Both the position numbers and the translations under genes were made by a program. Below the pieces are notes generated by a model that was not told the DNA's origin, ran no database searches, and was given only the letters and a program-made list of their open reading frames with translations. Below, in pieces: positions 1 to 9,095 of a DNA stretch of 64,000 nt. Source of the stretch: JANQGH01 sp039177555 (GTDB lineage Bacteria > Pseudomonadota > Alphaproteobacteria > DSM-16000 > Inquilinaceae). The DNA lies in NCBI GenBank assembly GCA_039177555.1, contig JBCDFV010000011.1:59179-123178 (forward strand). The letters are read 5' to 3'. Within the stretch, counting starts at the first letter, position 1. Each line of letters opens with the position of its first letter.

Positions 1-399
1 ACAGTATCATTTCATAGAATGGAGAATTAGTCAAGAAGGACGATTTTTAGATGTTTCGTGCCTTGTCCATCGTTACGCTATTTGATTTGCTCCGAAGTTG
101 TCGACAGTGTCCTTGGTCATATGGCTCCCATGGTTCATACGTCGTTCGCCGTGCTTAGCGCGATCGTGTCTCAGCGCACCGAAGCCCACGCCCAACTCAC
201 ACATGCAGCCCGCCACAAAGCAAGGTTCGTCGCTATGTCGTATTTGACATGCGGTTGGTTCATACGGTGGTGCCGACGTGGCGTCATACCGCAATCTGAC
301 GGATTCGTTGCAGTTGATGTCGGATTTGGAACAGCCGTCCATTGCCTCCGCGCCAAAATACGATCAGTCGGGACCTGAATTCATGTGAGTGAGCGCGCC
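1..399. promoter_or_regulatory. Gene-free leader upstream of the C1 operon, with an 11-bp direct repeat
   Basis: No convincing coding sequence is seen in either strand; the short open frames here resemble no protein I know. The stretch precedes a four-gene operon on the plus strand and probably holds its promoter. An identical 11-base word (TGGTTCATACG) occurs at 131–141 and 256–266, 125 bp apart. A lone TTGACA lies at 245–250, just before the second copy, without a good -10 at the usual spacing. The repeat could be an operator pair or chance. Confidence 0.35.
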
Positions 400-1776
400 A
401 TGACCGAGATTTCGCTGGGGGCGGCCGCCCCTGATGCCGTTGCAGAGCCTGCGTCCAACCAAAACGGCCGGTCCCACCGCCAGTGCACGACGGTCGACCA
501 GAGCGATCGGAAGGTGCCGATCAATCTGCGCCAGTCCGGCCGTACGCCGGTGGAGATGTTGATCTCCACACGGGTGCGCAAGTCGCCCTATTGGCATCTG
601 TCGCACGACGCCGGCTGCTGGCGCGCCACGGTCTATAACCGGATCTATCATCCGCGCGGCTATGTGAAGCCGGAGGATGGTGGCGCGATGGTTGAGTACG
701 ACGCGCTGGTCAACCATGTCACCATGTGGAACGTCGCCGTCGAACGGCAGATCCAGGTCAAGGGGCCGGACGCCGAGGCGTTCGTGAACTACGTCATCAC
801 CCGCGACGCCACGCGTATCGAGCCGATGCACGGCAAATACGTCATCCTGTGCAACGAGGCCGGCGGTGTCCTGAACGATCCGGTGCTGTTGCGGCTGTCG
901 CACGACGAGTTCTGGTTCTCGCTGTCGGACAGCGATTTGGAATGGTGGCTGCGCGGCGTGAACGTGGCCAAGAAGTTCGATGTCTCGATCGGCGAGATCG
1001 ATGTCTGCCCGGTGCAGATTCAGGGGCCGAAATCCGAGGATCTGATGGCCGATCTGTTTGGCGACGCGGTTCGCGAGATTCCGTTCTATGGCCTGATGGC
1101 GGGCGAGGTCGCCGGTCATCCCGTGATCGTCTCGCAGACTGGTTTCACCGGCGAAAAAGGCTACGAAATCTATCTGCGGGACGCGTCACTGCATGCCGAA
1201 GACATGTGGAACACTGTCTTGGAGGCCGGCAAGGCGCATAATCTGATGGTCATCGCGCCGGCGCACCATCGGCGCATCGCCGCCGGCATCCTGTCCTGGG
1301 GTCAGGATCTGGATCAGGAGACGCTGCCGTTTCAGTGCAATCTCGGCTATCAGGTGCCGCGCAAGAAGACCGCTGACTATATCGGCAAAGAGCGGCTGGA
1401 AGCGGTGCGGGCCGAGATCGAGGCCGGGCGGCCGCCGTTCAAGAACACGCTGGTCGGCATCACGCTCGGCGGCCAGCCGATCACGGACTACGCGCCGGAC
1501 TTCTGGCTGATCTCGGGCGCCGATGGCGGCGACCCGGTCGGCTACGTCACCTCGCCCTGGTATTCGCCGGAGTTGGAGACCAACATCGCCCTGTGCCACG
1601 TTCCGGTCGGCATGAGCGCGGTGGGCACGGCGCTGAAGGTCTGGCTGCCGGACGAGTATGCGACCGAGCCGGGCGCGCCGGTTGACGCCCAGGTGGTCGA
1701 GGTGCCGTTCCGGCCATCGGTCAACCCCAACGCCCGCGAGCTTGCCCAGTCCAAGGGCCGCGACCACGCGCATTAG
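400..1776 (+). CDS. DmdA-like GcvT-fold folate-dependent demethylase
   Basis: About 458 residues of the aminomethyltransferase (GcvT) family. The core begins near residue 53 after a non-conserved N-terminal stretch. It shows VYNRIYHPRGY, a VAVERQIQVKGPDA segment, GGVLNDPV, SLSDSDLEWWLRG and a C-terminal GYVTSPWYSPELETN. These resemble DMSP demethylase DmdA more than true GcvT. Members move a methyl group from a small substrate to tetrahydrofolate in the cytoplasm. The MetF-like and Fhs genes directly downstream would handle the resulting methyl-THF, an arrangement reminiscent of the ligM–metF–ligH demethylation set. ATG at 400 is chosen; an in-frame GTG lies at 385. The substrate (DMSP, a methylated amine or a methoxy compound) cannot be told from sequence, so no symbol is given. 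Confidence 0.75.
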   Translation: MTEISLGAAAPDAVAEPASNQNGRSHRQCTTVDQSDRKVPINLRQSGRTPVEMLISTRVRKSPYWHLSHDAGCWRATVYNRIYHPRGYVKPEDGGAMVEYDALVNHVTMWNVAVERQIQVKGPDAEAFVNYVITRDATRIEPMHGKYVILCNEAGGVLNDPVLLRLSHDEFWFSLSDSDLEWWLRGVNVAKKFDVSIGEIDVCPVQIQGPKSEDLMADLFGDAVREIPFYGLMAGEVAGHPVIVSQTGFTGEKGYEIYLRDASLHAEDMWNTVLEAGKAHNLMVIAPAHHRRIAAGILSWGQDLDQETLPFQCNLGYQVPRKKTADYIGKERLEAVRAEIEAGRPPFKNTLVGITLGGQPITDYAPDFWLISGADGGDPVGYVTSPWYSPELETNIALCHVPVGMSAVGTALKVWLPDEYATEPGAPVDAQVVEVPFRPSVNPNARELAQSKGRDHAH

Positions 1777-1810
1777 CGCAGGTGCACGGGGCCTCGCTGG
1801 ATCCTATGCC

Positions 1811-2791
1811 ATGGCCGTTGACCTGATGCCCGATGGCGGGTCGGCGCCAGCCGGCGATGGGGATGGTCTGCGCACCCTGCTGGCGGATCTGTCAATCGAG
1901 GTGATGCCGCACGCGGCGGCCAGGATCGACAGCTTTGCCGGCCTGTTGCCGGCCGGTACGAGGGTCTTCATCCCCTACCCGCCCGGCAGCGGGCCGGCGG
2001 AGCAGGAGAGTTTGGCCAGCCGCCTGTCGAACGAGGGCATGGTGCCGGTGCCGCATCTGGTTGCCCGTTCGCTGACCGGCCGCGACGCGCTTTCCGAACG
2101 GCTGGAACGGCTGGCGGGACTGGGCATTCGCGATCTGTTGCTGATCGCCGGCGACGTGCCGAAGCCCCATGGCCGGTTTGCCAGCACGGTCGATATCCTG
2201 GAGACAGGCCTGCTGGAACGTTGGGGTTTCGATCGGCTGTGCTTCGCCGGCCATCCGGAAGGCCTGCCGACCGCGGCGCCGGAGGCGGTGACCCAGGCGC
2301 TCGCCGCCAAGCGCGACTATGCACGATCCCGCCAGATTCGGATCGGCCTGGTGACCCAGTTCGCCTTTTCCAGCGTGCCAATCTTGAGCTGGCTGCGCTA
2401 TGTCGAAGAGGCGGCGCCGGAGGTCGATATCCGCATCGGCGTGCCTGGCCCATCCTCGGTACGGGCGTTGCTGTCGTTCGCCCTGCAGTGTGGCGTCGGC
2501 AATTCGGCGCGCGCGCTGCGCCGCCGGCCGTGGGAGGTGACGCGCCTCGCCCGCCATTGGACGCCGGCGGAGATCCTGGGCGACCTGGCGGCGCATGTCG
2601 CCGAGGTTCGGCCCGCCAACCGGCCGCGCATTCATGTTTTTTCCTTCGGCGGCTTTCAGCGCTCCGTCCAATGGTTCGACGCCGTCCGACAAGGCCGTAT
2701 TCAACGCGATCGAGACGGCAACGGGTTCACGGTCACCAGCGCGCCAAGCGACAATTCGGTTGACCCCGCCTCGAATATGGGCAGGCATTGA
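1811..2791 (+). CDS. Methylenetetrahydrofolate reductase-like protein
   Basis: About 326 residues resembling the MetF TIM-barrel family, which interconverts methyl-THF and methylene-THF on FAD. Visible features are the strand/loop segment IRDLLLIAGDVPKPHGRF, a LCFAGHPEG segment near the middle and the following QIRIGLVTQFAFS strand. The C-terminal part diverges from biosynthetic MetF. It starts 34 bases after the DmdA-like gene and its stop overlaps the fhs start, so it is in the same operon. A likely job is oxidation of methyl-THF made by the demethylase rather than methionine synthesis. This catabolic direction is inferred from context. An in-frame ATG at 1826 is an alternative start. Confidence 0.7.
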   Translation: MAVDLMPDGGSAPAGDGDGLRTLLADLSIEVMPHAAARIDSFAGLLPAGTRVFIPYPPGSGPAEQESLASRLSNEGMVPVPHLVARSLTGRDALSERLERLAGLGIRDLLLIAGDVPKPHGRFASTVDILETGLLERWGFDRLCFAGHPEGLPTAAPEAVTQALAAKRDYARSRQIRIGLVTQFAFSSVPILSWLRYVEEAAPEVDIRIGVPGPSSVRALLSFALQCGVGNSARALRRRPWEVTRLARHWTPAEILGDLAAHVAEVRPANRPRIHVFSFGGFQRSVQWFDAVRQGRIQRDRDGNGFTVTSAPSDNSVDPASNMGRH

Positions 2792-4536
2792 TGGATACAT
2801 TGACAAGAGATCTCGCACCCTTGCCTGACAGCGAAACCACGGCGAACGGCCTGCCGCCGCCCGGCGCGCCGGATATCGACATCGCGCGCGCTGCACCGAT
2901 GCGGCCGATCACCCAACTGGCCGAACAGCGGCTGGACGTGCCGGCCTCTGCCCTAGTGCCCTACGGTCATTACAAGGCCAAGCTGTCGCTGGACTATGTC
3001 CAGACCCTAACGGATCGAAAGCCGGGAAAGCTGGTTCTGGTCACGGCGATCACGCCGACACCGGCGGGCGAAGGCAAGACGACGACAAGCGTAGGGTTGA
3101 GCGACGCGCTCAACCGCCTTGGCTACTCGTCCACCGTTTGCCTGCGCGAACCGTCGCTGGGGCCGTGCTTCGGTATGAAGGGCGGCGCGGCCGGCGGCGG
3201 GCGCGCGCAAGTGTTACCGATGGAGGACATCAACCTCCATTTCAACGGCGATTTCCATGCCATCACGGCCGCGCACAACCTGCTTGCCGCCCTGATCGAC
3301 AATCATCTGCAATGGGGCAACGAACTCGACATCGACCCGCGGCGGATCGCTTGGCGGCGCGTCTTGGATATGAACGACCGGGCACTGCGCGACATCGTCT
3401 GCGGTCTGGGTGGCCCCGGCAACGGTGTGCCGCGTGAGGACGGGTTCGACATCACCGTGGCCTCGGAACTGATGGCCATTCTGTGCCTGGCCTCCGACCT
3501 GGCGGATCTGGAACGGCGGCTGGGCGCCATCATCATCGGCCGCACGCGCAAGCGCGCGCCGGTGCGCGTCCGCGATCTGGGCGCCGAGGGCGCCATGCTC
3601 GTGCTCTTGAAGGACGCCCTGGCGCCCAACCTGGTGCAGTCGATCGAACACAACCCCGCCTTCATCCATGGCGGGCCGTTCGCCAACATCGCCCATGGCT
3701 GCAACTCGGTCATCGCCACCAAGACGGCGATGGCGTTGAGCGACGTGGTCGTGACCGAAGCGGGCTTTGGCGCGGATCTGGGCGCGGAGAAGTTCCTGGA
3801 CATCAAGTGCCGCCAGTCCGGCCTTCGGCCCAATGCCGTGGTCGCCGTGGCGACGGTGCGGGCCTTGAAGACGCATGGCGGTGTCGCGGCGGCGGACCTT
3901 TCGACGCCCGACCCGGAGGCGGTGCGCCGAGGCGGCGAGAACCTGCGCCGGCATATCGAGAACCTGAAATCCGTCGGGCTGCGTCCAGTGGTTGCCGTCA
4001 ATCACTTCCAGACGGACACGGACGCCGAATTCGAGGCCATTAGCGACCTTTGTGAGGCGCTCGGGGTGCCGGTTGCTCCGTGCAATCACTGGGCGGAGGG
4101 CGGCCAGGGTGCCGAGGCGCTGGGCCGATTGATCGCGGCTCAACTGGAACGGGACACGGCCCCCGTCGATCTGCTGTACGACGACGCGCTGCCGCTGGAG
4201 GACAAGATCCGCACCGTTGCCACGCGGTTCTATCGCGCAGACGATATCAACCTATCGCCGGCGGCGGCCAAGTCGCTGGCCGAGTTCACGGAGCTTGGTT
4301 ATGGCGATTTGCCGGTCTGCATCGCCAAGACACAGTACAGCTTCTCGGCCGATCCGACGCTGAAGGGTGCACCGACGGGTCATACGCTGCCGGTGCGCGA
4401 GGCGCGGCTGGCGGCAGGTGCCGGGTTCGTCGTGGCCATCTGCGGCGACGTGATGACCATGCCGGGATTGCCGCGCCAGCCGGCCGCGCTGTCGATGAGC
4501 GTCGACCCGGACGGCACCGTGCACGGCCTCTCATAG
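2791..4536 (+). CDS. fhs: Formate–tetrahydrofolate ligase
   Basis: About 581 residues, slightly longer than the usual ~557 because of an N-terminal extension. It couples formate, ATP and THF to 10-formyl-THF, or runs in reverse to release formate and ATP during C1 oxidation. The ATP site TPAGEGKTTTSVGL is clear, followed by LREPSLGPCFGMKGGAAGGG, FIHGGPFANIAHGCNSV and VVTEAGFGADLGAEKF, all hallmarks of Fhs. The ATG at 2791 overlaps the TGA of the MetF-like gene by one base (TGATG), suggesting translational coupling. In this operon it would end a methyl to methylene to formyl oxidation route, assuming FolD is encoded elsewhere. Confidence 0.95.
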   Translation: MDTLTRDLAPLPDSETTANGLPPPGAPDIDIARAAPMRPITQLAEQRLDVPASALVPYGHYKAKLSLDYVQTLTDRKPGKLVLVTAITPTPAGEGKTTTSVGLSDALNRLGYSSTVCLREPSLGPCFGMKGGAAGGGRAQVLPMEDINLHFNGDFHAITAAHNLLAALIDNHLQWGNELDIDPRRIAWRRVLDMNDRALRDIVCGLGGPGNGVPREDGFDITVASELMAILCLASDLADLERRLGAIIIGRTRKRAPVRVRDLGAEGAMLVLLKDALAPNLVQSIEHNPAFIHGGPFANIAHGCNSVIATKTAMALSDVVVTEAGFGADLGAEKFLDIKCRQSGLRPNAVVAVATVRALKTHGGVAAADLSTPDPEAVRRGGENLRRHIENLKSVGLRPVVAVNHFQTDTDAEFEAISDLCEALGVPVAPCNHWAEGGQGAEALGRLIAAQLERDTAPVDLLYDDALPLEDKIRTVATRFYRADDINLSPAAAKSLAEFTELGYGDLPVCIAKTQYSFSADPTLKGAPTGHTLPVREARLAAGAGFVVAICGDVMTMPGLPRQPAALSMSVDPDGTVHGLS

Positions 4537-4567
4537 GCCGAACCGCTTCACTGTTGGAGGGGCCAAT

Positions 4568-6997
4568 ATGAACAGCCATGCCCGCGTGGTCGTCATCGGC
4601 GGCGGTGTCGTCGGGGTGTCGACGCTTTATCACCTGGCCGCCAAGGGCTGGTTGGACGTGATGCTGCTGGAAAGGAAAGAGCTGACCTCCGGCTCTACCT
4701 GGCATGCCGCCGGCCTGCTGCCGTTGTTCAACATGAGCTACTCGGTCGGCCAGATCCATAAATACTCCGTCAGATTCTATCAGACGCTTGAGGAAGAGAC
4801 AGGACAAGACGTCGGCCTGCGCAAGGTCGGCAACATTCGCCTGGCGATGACCCCGGACCGGATGGACGAGTACCGGCAATATGCCGGCGTCGCGCGCACG
4901 ATCGGCGTCGAGGTCGAATTCCTGACGCCGGACGAGGTCAAGGCCCTGTGGCCGATGTGCGTCACGGACGGCCTGATCGGCGCCATCCGGCACCCGGAGG
5001 ACGGCTATATCCAGCCGGCGGATCTGACCTCCGCGCTGGCCAAGGGGGCGCGCAGTCGGGGAGCCGCGATCCATCGCAACACCACGGTGTTGGGCATCTC
5101 GCAAACCGCCGGCGGCGAGTGGCAAGTCGAGACGGACAAGGGCACGGTCACCTGCGAGCATGTGGTCTCCGCGACCGGCAACTTCGCGCGCAAGACCGGC
5201 GCGATGGTCGGCCTCGACGTGCCGGTGATCCCGGTCGAACACCAGTTCATCGTCACCGAACCACACCCTGAGATTCAAAAGCGCCGGGCCGACGGGCTGG
5301 CGGAAATGGGCGTGCTGCGCGAATCTGACGGTTCTTGGTACATGCGCGAGGAAAATGGCGGCCTGCTGCTGGGCCCATACGAAAAGGGCGCGCCCTGCTG
5401 TTACGTCGACGGACCGGACGCGGACAGCGAGTATGAGCTGTTCAACCCGGACATCGACCGTCTGGACCCGCATATCGAGTCGGCGATCAACCGCGTGCCG
5501 GCCTTTGGCGAGCTGGGCGTGAAGGAAGTCTATAACGGTGCCATTGCTTACACGCCGGACGGCAGCCCGATCATTGGCCCCGCCTGGGGGCTGAAGAATT
5601 TCTGGCTGAACGAGGGCCACAGCTTCGGCATCACGGCCGCCGGCGGCGCCGGCTGGCAACTGGCCGAATGGATCGTCGAGGGCGAACCGACCATCGACAT
5701 GCTGGGGGTGGAGCCGCGCCGCTTCGGCGACTACGCCACGCGCGGCTATCTGATCGCCAAGAACGAAGAAGCCTACGCCAACGTCTTCACCGTGCATTAT
5801 CCGGACGAGGAACGGCCGGCGGCGCGGCCGCTGCGCCAGGCGCCCTGTTATGACCGGATGAAGGCGCTGGGCGCCGTGTTCGGCCAGAAATTCGGCTGGG
5901 AGCGGCCGAACTGGTTCGCCACCGACGGCATGGCGCAGAAGGACGACTGGTCCTTCCGGCGTTCCAAATGGTTCGAGGCGATTGGCCGGGAATGCCGGAC
6001 GGTTGAACGCGATGTCGGCCTGTTGGACATGACCGCCTTTGCCAAGTGCAGCATCGCCGGCCCCGGCGCCGAACGCTTCCTCGACAGGCTGGTGGCCAAC
6101 CGCCTGCCGCAGAAGCGCGGCCGCGTCGGGCTCTGCCATGCGCTGAACTCCAACGGTGGCGTGCATTCGGAGTTCACGATCCAGCGCGAGGCGGACGACA
6201 GCTTCTACCTCGTGTCGGCCGGCGCGTTTCAGCGGCTGGACCATGACTGGCTGTTGAAGCACATGCCGGATGACGGCTCGGTCACCTATCAAAACCTGAC
6301 CGGCGCCATGGGCGTGCTGGTAGTCGCCGGTCCGAACGCGCGCGCGCTGTTGTCGCGGGTAGGTCAGGGCGACTGGTCCCTGCCCTGGCTATCAGGCCAG
6401 GACGCGGAAATCGGCCTGGCGCCGACCAAGGCTTTGCGCGTCAACTTCGTCGGCGAGCTGGGCTGGGAACTGCACCACCCGATCGAATACCAGAACCACA
6501 TCTTCGATGCGCTGATGGACGGGGGCGAAGACCTCGGCCTCAAGCCCTTTGGCATCCGCGCCATGGACAGCCTGCGGATCGAGAAATCCTACCGCATGAT
6601 CGGCGCGGAACTGTCGATCGAATACAGCGCCTTCGAATCCGGCCTCGACCGGTTCGTGCGGCCGGACAAGGGTGACTTCATCGGCCGCGACGCGCTGCTT
6701 GCCTGGCAGGAACGCGGCGTTGACAACGCCTTCGTCACCTTGGAGGTGCAAAGCGCCAACGATGCCGACCCGCTGGGCAACAACCCGATCACGCTGGATG
6801 GCGAACTGGTCGGCCGTACCACCGGCGGCAATTACGGCTTCCGGCTGGGCAAGACCTTGGCCTTGGGTATGGTGCGGCCGGAACTGGCGGTGCTGGGCAC
6901 CGAGCTTTCGGTCGATGTGCTGGATTCCGTGCGCAGCGCCACGATCGTTGCCGAAAGCCCGTACGATCCTGAGAATGCCCGGCTGCGCGCTGCGTAG
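4568..6997 (+). CDS. Dimethylglycine/sarcosine dehydrogenase-like FAD protein with C-terminal GcvT domain
   Basis: An 809-residue two-part enzyme. The N-terminal FAD oxidase domain opens with VVVIGGGVVGVSTLYHLA and has GSTWHAAGL with His46 in the position of the covalently bound FAD histidine of dimethylglycine dehydrogenase. From about residue 430 a GcvT-type folate-binding domain follows (KCSIAGPGAERFLDRL, GELGWELHHP, SLRIEKSYRMIGAEL). The family oxidises N-methyl groups of dimethylglycine, sarcosine or related amines and passes the carbon to THF as methylene-THF. A strong Shine–Dalgarno TTGGAGGGG precedes the ATG. It follows fhs by 31 bases and is probably the last gene of the C1 operon. 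Exact substrate is unproven. Confidence 0.85.
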   Translation: MNSHARVVVIGGGVVGVSTLYHLAAKGWLDVMLLERKELTSGSTWHAAGLLPLFNMSYSVGQIHKYSVRFYQTLEEETGQDVGLRKVGNIRLAMTPDRMDEYRQYAGVARTIGVEVEFLTPDEVKALWPMCVTDGLIGAIRHPEDGYIQPADLTSALAKGARSRGAAIHRNTTVLGISQTAGGEWQVETDKGTVTCEHVVSATGNFARKTGAMVGLDVPVIPVEHQFIVTEPHPEIQKRRADGLAEMGVLRESDGSWYMREENGGLLLGPYEKGAPCCYVDGPDADSEYELFNPDIDRLDPHIESAINRVPAFGELGVKEVYNGAIAYTPDGSPIIGPAWGLKNFWLNEGHSFGITAAGGAGWQLAEWIVEGEPTIDMLGVEPRRFGDYATRGYLIAKNEEAYANVFTVHYPDEERPAARPLRQAPCYDRMKALGAVFGQKFGWERPNWFATDGMAQKDDWSFRRSKWFEAIGRECRTVERDVGLLDMTAFAKCSIAGPGAERFLDRLVANRLPQKRGRVGLCHALNSNGGVHSEFTIQREADDSFYLVSAGAFQRLDHDWLLKHMPDDGSVTYQNLTGAMGVLVVAGPNARALLSRVGQGDWSLPWLSGQDAEIGLAPTKALRVNFVGELGWELHHPIEYQNHIFDALMDGGEDLGLKPFGIRAMDSLRIEKSYRMIGAELSIEYSAFESGLDRFVRPDKGDFIGRDALLAWQERGVDNAFVTLEVQSANDADPLGNNPITLDGELVGRTTGGNYGFRLGKTLALGMVRPELAVLGTELSVDVLDSVRSATIVAESPYDPENARLRAA

Positions 6998-7001
6998 GCA
7001 C

Positions 7002-7919
7002 CTAGCAGCGCCCTCTTAGGGAACGCCAAAGCAGGCGCCATTGGCGCAGCCTGCCTTGCGTCTGCACCCGGGCGGAAAAGACGTCAAAGTCGGCACGTTC
7101 GATGGCCTTGAGGTAGCCGTCGCAGAGCGTGGCCAGCATCAAGGGGGGGAGTGCCGCCCTACCCGCCTGTCGGGCCGTACGGCGACCCACGTCCAGATGC
7201 GCGCGGGCGCGTCCAGCCAGGCGCTCTATCGCCTTCGCCAACCCGGCATGGGGCCGCAGTTCAAACAGCTCGCCCATTTCGACCGCGACCTCCTCGACCA
7301 CGGCAGTAGGTAAATAGACCCGGCGCTGGCGTGCGTGAAACGGCACGGCGCGCATCAGGCCGGTCATGGCCCACGCGGTCCCCAAAGGCTCTGCTGCCTC
7401 ATGCGCCGGCCCTTCGGCGATGCCCAGCGCCTGCAGTTGAAGCCGGATCAGCGGGGCGCTGGACCGGGCGCAATAGTCCTCCAAGGCTTCTAGGGTCGGC
7501 GGCGCGGTCTCGGCCAAGTCGTCCTCACGGGCATCGATCAGCGTATCGAAGTGGCGCCGGTCGAGAGACCAGCGCTCCACCGCCTCGGCCAAGGGCGCGA
7601 TCACTTCGTGCCGTCGGGGCGTGCCGTCATAGATCTCAGCGATCGCGTCGCGCCACCATTGCAGGCGGATCTGGCCGAGCAAGGCCTCGCTGACCACCTC
7701 GCGCGTCTTGGCGATTTCAATGTTGAAGGCGATCAGCGCGAACAGCGCCTCGCGCCGGTCGGCCGGCGAGAACAAGGTAGTGAGAAACCTGTCGCGATCA
7801 TGCTCGTAAGCTTGGCGTCCGCAATAGGACAGGCGCTGGGCGGCCAAAGATGACACGATTCGATGCTCGATGAAGGGAACGTTTGCCGGAACCATAGGGC
7901 GGCTTTCAGGTTTTGCCAC
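7002..7919 (-). CDS. Squalene/phytoene synthase-family protein, NDUFAF6-like
   Basis: 305 residues of the trans-isoprenyl synthase fold. The first helix pair reads RFLTTLFSPADRREALFALIAFNIEIAKTRE with QIRLQWWRDAI after it, as in the alphaproteobacterial relatives of mitochondrial complex I assembly factor NDUFAF6. At the place where active phytoene synthases have an Asp-rich DxxxD motif this protein has AKTREVVSE, so prenyl-diphosphate chemistry looks lost. A role in respiratory complex assembly is inferred from the family and from the NDUFAF3-like gene 0.8 kb away. It faces the C1 operon tail to tail (4-base gap) and is divergent from sodB. Confidence 0.8.
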   Translation of the reverse strand: MAKPESRPMVPANVPFIEHRIVSSLAAQRLSYCGRQAYEHDRDRFLTTLFSPADRREALFALIAFNIEIAKTREVVSEALLGQIRLQWWRDAIAEIYDGTPRRHEVIAPLAEAVERWSLDRRHFDTLIDAREDDLAETAPPTLEALEDYCARSSAPLIRLQLQALGIAEGPAHEAAEPLGTAWAMTGLMRAVPFHARQRRVYLPTAVVEEVAVEMGELFELRPHAGLAKAIERLAGRARAHLDVGRRTARQAGRAALPPLMLATLCDGYLKAIERADFDVFSARVQTQGRLRQWRLLWRSLRGRC

Positions 7920-8033
7920 TATCGGCTAGCTTGTTCCCTTCACAACCCAGGGCGGCCGCCCTACATCGAGCCGTGGAGCGTCGCGTCGGGGACCGTCGCG
8001 GCGAACGCCCAAGATCATCGAACGAGGACCCTC

Positions 8034-8636
8034 ATGACCTTCACCCTTCCCGACTTGCCCTACGCCTATGACGCGCTCGGCCCGTATATGAGCCAGGAGA
8101 CGCTGGAGTTTCACCACGACAAGCATCACAACACCTATGTGGTGACGCTGAACAAGCTGCTGGAGGGCAGCGATCTGGCCGGCAAGGAGCTGGAGGAGGT
8201 CGTGACCGGCAGCTTCGGCGATGCGTCCAAGCAGGGCATCTTCAACAATGCCGGCCAGGCCTGGAACCACAACCATTTCTGGAACTGGATGAAGCCGAAT
8301 GGCGGCGGCCCGATTCCGGGCGAGCTGGAAAGCAAGATCAACGAAGATTTCGGCAGCGTCGACGCGTTCAAGGAAGCGTTCACCCAGGCCGGCGTGACCC
8401 AGTTCGGCTCCGGCTGGGCCTGGCTGATCCTCGACAACGGCAAGCTGACCACCATGAAGACGCCGAACGCGGAAAACCCGCTGGCGCATGGCAAGACCGC
8501 CCTGCTCGGCTGCGACGTTTGGGAGCATTCCTATTACATCGACTATCGCAACGCCCGACCGAAATATCTCGAAGCGTTCCTGAACAATCTGGTCAACTGG
8601 GAATATGTCGCGGAGCTTTACGCGAAAGCGTCCTAG
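8034..8636 (+). CDS. sodB: Superoxide dismutase, Fe type
   Basis: A 200-residue iron/manganese superoxide dismutase that converts superoxide to hydrogen peroxide and oxygen in the cytoplasm. The metal ligands are visible: a His in EFHHDKHHNTYV, a His in AWNHNHFWN, and Asp and His in CDVWEHSYYID. Residues around the core (NNAGQAWNHN, GSGWAWL) are of the iron type common in Alphaproteobacteria. The ATG at 8034 is chosen because the protein then starts at the conserved TLPDLPY. The gene is monocistronic: a hairpin terminator follows at 8661–8687 and both flanking genes are on the other strand. Confidence 0.95.
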   Translation: MTFTLPDLPYAYDALGPYMSQETLEFHHDKHHNTYVVTLNKLLEGSDLAGKELEEVVTGSFGDASKQGIFNNAGQAWNHNHFWNWMKPNGGGPIPGELESKINEDFGSVDAFKEAFTQAGVTQFGSGWAWLILDNGKLTTMKTPNAENPLAHGKTALLGCDVWEHSYYIDYRNARPKYLEAFLNNLVNWEYVAELYAKAS

Positions 8637-8660
8637 AAGGTCATAGTCGTAGCCTTGGAT

Positions 8661-8687
8661 GGGGCCGCCGCTGTGCGGCCCCGTTTT
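8661..8687 (+). terminator. Intrinsic terminator of sodB
   Basis: A perfect 8-bp GC stem (GGGGCCGC / GCGGCCCC) with a 6-base loop, followed by GTTTT. It lies 24 bases after the sodB stop and before the end of the convergent Mth938-like gene. Confidence 0.85.
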
Positions 8688-8709
8688 CATTGATGGAACG
8701 TGCCGGTCG

Positions 8710-9081
8710 TCAAGTGATTGGCAACAGGGCGGCCGCGACCTGCCGGCTCTCCGCCATCAGGATGTTGAAGGTTCGGCACGCCGCACCGGTGTCCATCACT
8801 TCGACCCCGATGCCTTGCTCGCGCAATGCGCGTCTGACGTCCGGCGGCAGCAGGTGCATCTTGGACCCCGTGCCGATCAGCAACACCTCCACGCCTTTGT
8901 CAGCGGCCTGTGCCAGGCTCTCGGCGTCGATGTCGCCGGCTTTTGCAGCCGACCAGGTCCGGACCTCGTCAAGGAATACGATGACGGGCGTTTCGTGGAC
9001 CTGGCCGGAGATGCGAAACCGACCCGGGCCGTAACCCTCAATGATCATCCGGTCACCCGGGATGATCGGCGTAATGTCCAT
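8710..9081 (-). CDS. Mth938-domain (DUF498) protein, NDUFAF3-like
   Basis: A 123-residue protein of the Mth938/DUF498 family, whose mitochondrial member NDUFAF3 helps assemble the peripheral arm of complex I. Typical segments are GYGPGRFRISG, a VEVLLIGTGSKM strand-turn and a C-terminal MDTGAACRTFNIL followed by an RQVAAALLP helix. It starts 14 bases after secF and is surely in the yajC–secD–secF operon. Linkage of this family to SecDF is a known alphaproteobacterial arrangement, consistent with work at the inner membrane. The start at 9081 gives the usual family length. Confidence 0.85.
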   Translation of the reverse strand: MDITPIIPGDRMIIEGYGPGRFRISGQVHETPVIVFLDEVRTWSAAKAGDIDAESLAQAADKGVEVLLIGTGSKMHLLPPDVRRALREQGIGVEVMDTGAACRTFNILMAESRQVAAALLPIT

Positions 9082-9095
9082 TGGGGCGGCGAACC

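Noticed and set aside
58..378. 106-codon open frame in the left leader
   Set aside because: No family resemblance, no ribosome site, and competing frames of similar length on the other strand.
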